Below, piece by piece: positions 5,915 through 6,389 of a DNA stretch of 6,389 bases. Position 1 is the stretch's first letter, and the number at the start of each line of letters is the position of its first letter. Both the position numbers and the translations under genes were made by a program. The DNA is from CALAED01 sp937891035 (lineage in GTDB: Bacteria; Actinomycetota; Actinomycetes; Streptosporangiales; Streptosporangiaceae), in the NCBI GenBank assembly GCA_035642125.1, contig DASQSZ010000132.1:1-6389 (forward strand). The letters are read 5' to 3'. The notes under the pieces are model-generated. The model was not told where the DNA came from, did not search any database, and saw only the letters and a program-made list of their open reading frames with translations.

Positions 5915-6247
5915 GTGGAGCTAAAGGTCTCGACTGCATCTCAAGGAGGTCACGCCGTCGTCACCGCGAACGGCGAGCTGGACCTGTATACCGCGCCGCG
6001 CTTGCAAACCGAGCTCGCGGCACTGCTACGCGAGAACGTCGACCGCGTCGTCGTGGATCTCAGTGGCGTCGAGTTCTGTGACTCGACCGGCATGAACGTC
6101 CTCCTAGCCGCGATGAAACGGCTGAAGGACAAAGGTGGCGTGCTCGAACTCGCGGCGCCACGGCCGGCCGTCCGGCGGATCTTGCAGGTCACCGGCCTGG
6201 ATACGGTGTTCACCGTGCTGGATGCGATGCCCGTCGACGTGACCTGA
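5915..6247 (+). CDS. single-domain STAS anti-sigma factor antagonist
   Basis: This 110-residue protein is a complete STAS domain: MELKVSTASQGGHAVVTANG, then ELDLYTAPRLQTELAALL, then VVVDLSGVEFCDSTGMNVLL, then RPAVRRILQVTGLDTVFTVL. It belongs to the SpoIIAA/RsbV type, which binds an anti-sigma factor and frees the sigma factor. Ser57 in DSTGM is the expected phosphorylation site, so the switch should work. I chose GTG at 5915 because family members usually begin just here. GTG at 5906 is in frame (113 residues) but overlaps the promoter candidate. No ribosome binding site is present, so translation is probably leaderless. The motif around the serine closely matches that in the winged-helix/STAS protein at the other end of the window, so both may compete for related kinases. 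The cognate anti-sigma factor is not proven; the RsbA-like protein at the left edge is a candidate. Confidence 0.92.
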   Translation: MELKVSTASQGGHAVVTANGELDLYTAPRLQTELAALLRENVDRVVVDLSGVEFCDSTGMNVLLAAMKRLKDKGGVLELAAPRPAVRRILQVTGLDTVFTVLDAMPVDVT

Positions 6248-6257
6248 CCCGGCGGCT

Positions 6258-6283
6258 CCGGCCGGTCCCACCCGTCCGGCCGG
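6258..6283 (+). terminator. hairpin after the STAS gene, probable terminator
   Basis: Two copies of CCGGCCGG (6258-6265 and 6276-6283) can pair across a 10-base loop, starting 10 bases after the stop codon. There is no T run. The repeat is self-complementary, so other foldings are possible. Confidence 0.5.
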
Positions 6284-6333
6284 CTTGCCCGCTCATCCGG
6301 CGCGAACGCCTCGGCGGGGCCTCGGCTGGGGCG

Positions 6334-6373
6334 CGGCTCGACCGGCCGCCGTGGTCGGCTCGACCGGCTCGAC
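6334..6373 (+). repeat. short direct repeats near the right edge
   Basis: CGGCTCGACCGG occurs at 6334-6345 and 6356-6367, and its first nine bases recur at 6365-6373. The rest of 6284-6389 shows no gene that I can support. Confidence 0.5.
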
Positions 6374-6389
6374 TGACCTGAGTCGGCCC

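Noticed and set aside
1..6389. tRNA, rRNA, CRISPR array, insertion sequence or attachment site
   Set aside because: I saw no cloverleaf, regular spaced repeats, transposase motifs or terminal inverted repeats with target duplication.

Overview
The window is GC-rich DNA from an actinomycete, probably a filamentous genus of Streptosporangiales or Streptomyces type. The codon use is strongly GC-biased, starts are often GTG or TTG, and the protein families are typical of that group: a MEDS-domain RsbA-like anti-sigma factor, STAS antagonists, a short winged-helix regulator, a secreted FG-GAP protein and a small CPT-cysteine protein. The genus cannot be settled from the sequence.

Layout. On the minus strand, right to left: a remnant of an NAD-dependent epimerase gene (3355-3563), a 56-residue membrane protein (3091-3261), an acyl-CoA ligase (1412-3016), a winged-helix/STAS fusion (437-1207), and the start of an RsbA-type anti-sigma regulator that leaves the window at its left edge (1-299). 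On the plus strand: a secreted seven-repeat FG-GAP protein (3727-5280). It converges on a minus-strand gene for a 124-residue cysteine-motif protein (5404-5778), with a large hairpin between them. Divergent from that last gene is a single-domain STAS protein on the plus strand (5915-6247). The last 140 bases hold a hairpin and short repeats but no gene that I can see.

The main theme is partner switching. The window has one probable anti-sigma factor (MEDS domain; its kinase domain would lie outside) and two STAS antagonists with an intact serine motif (DSTG). One antagonist is joined to a DNA-binding winged helix. Just upstream of the anti-sigma gene is a near-perfect SigB/SigF-type promoter, GTTTC-N14-GGGTAT, which suggests that the module is controlled by the sigma factor it regulates. 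Inside the fusion gene, directly before the STAS domain, lies a strong ribosome binding site followed by ATG. The gene may therefore give both a full-length DNA-binding form and a free antagonist. This dual-output arrangement is the most unusual item in the window.

The acyl-CoA ligase, membrane protein and FG-GAP protein show no clear functional link to the sigma circuit. A 16-base palindrome upstream of the ligase looks like a TetR-type operator.
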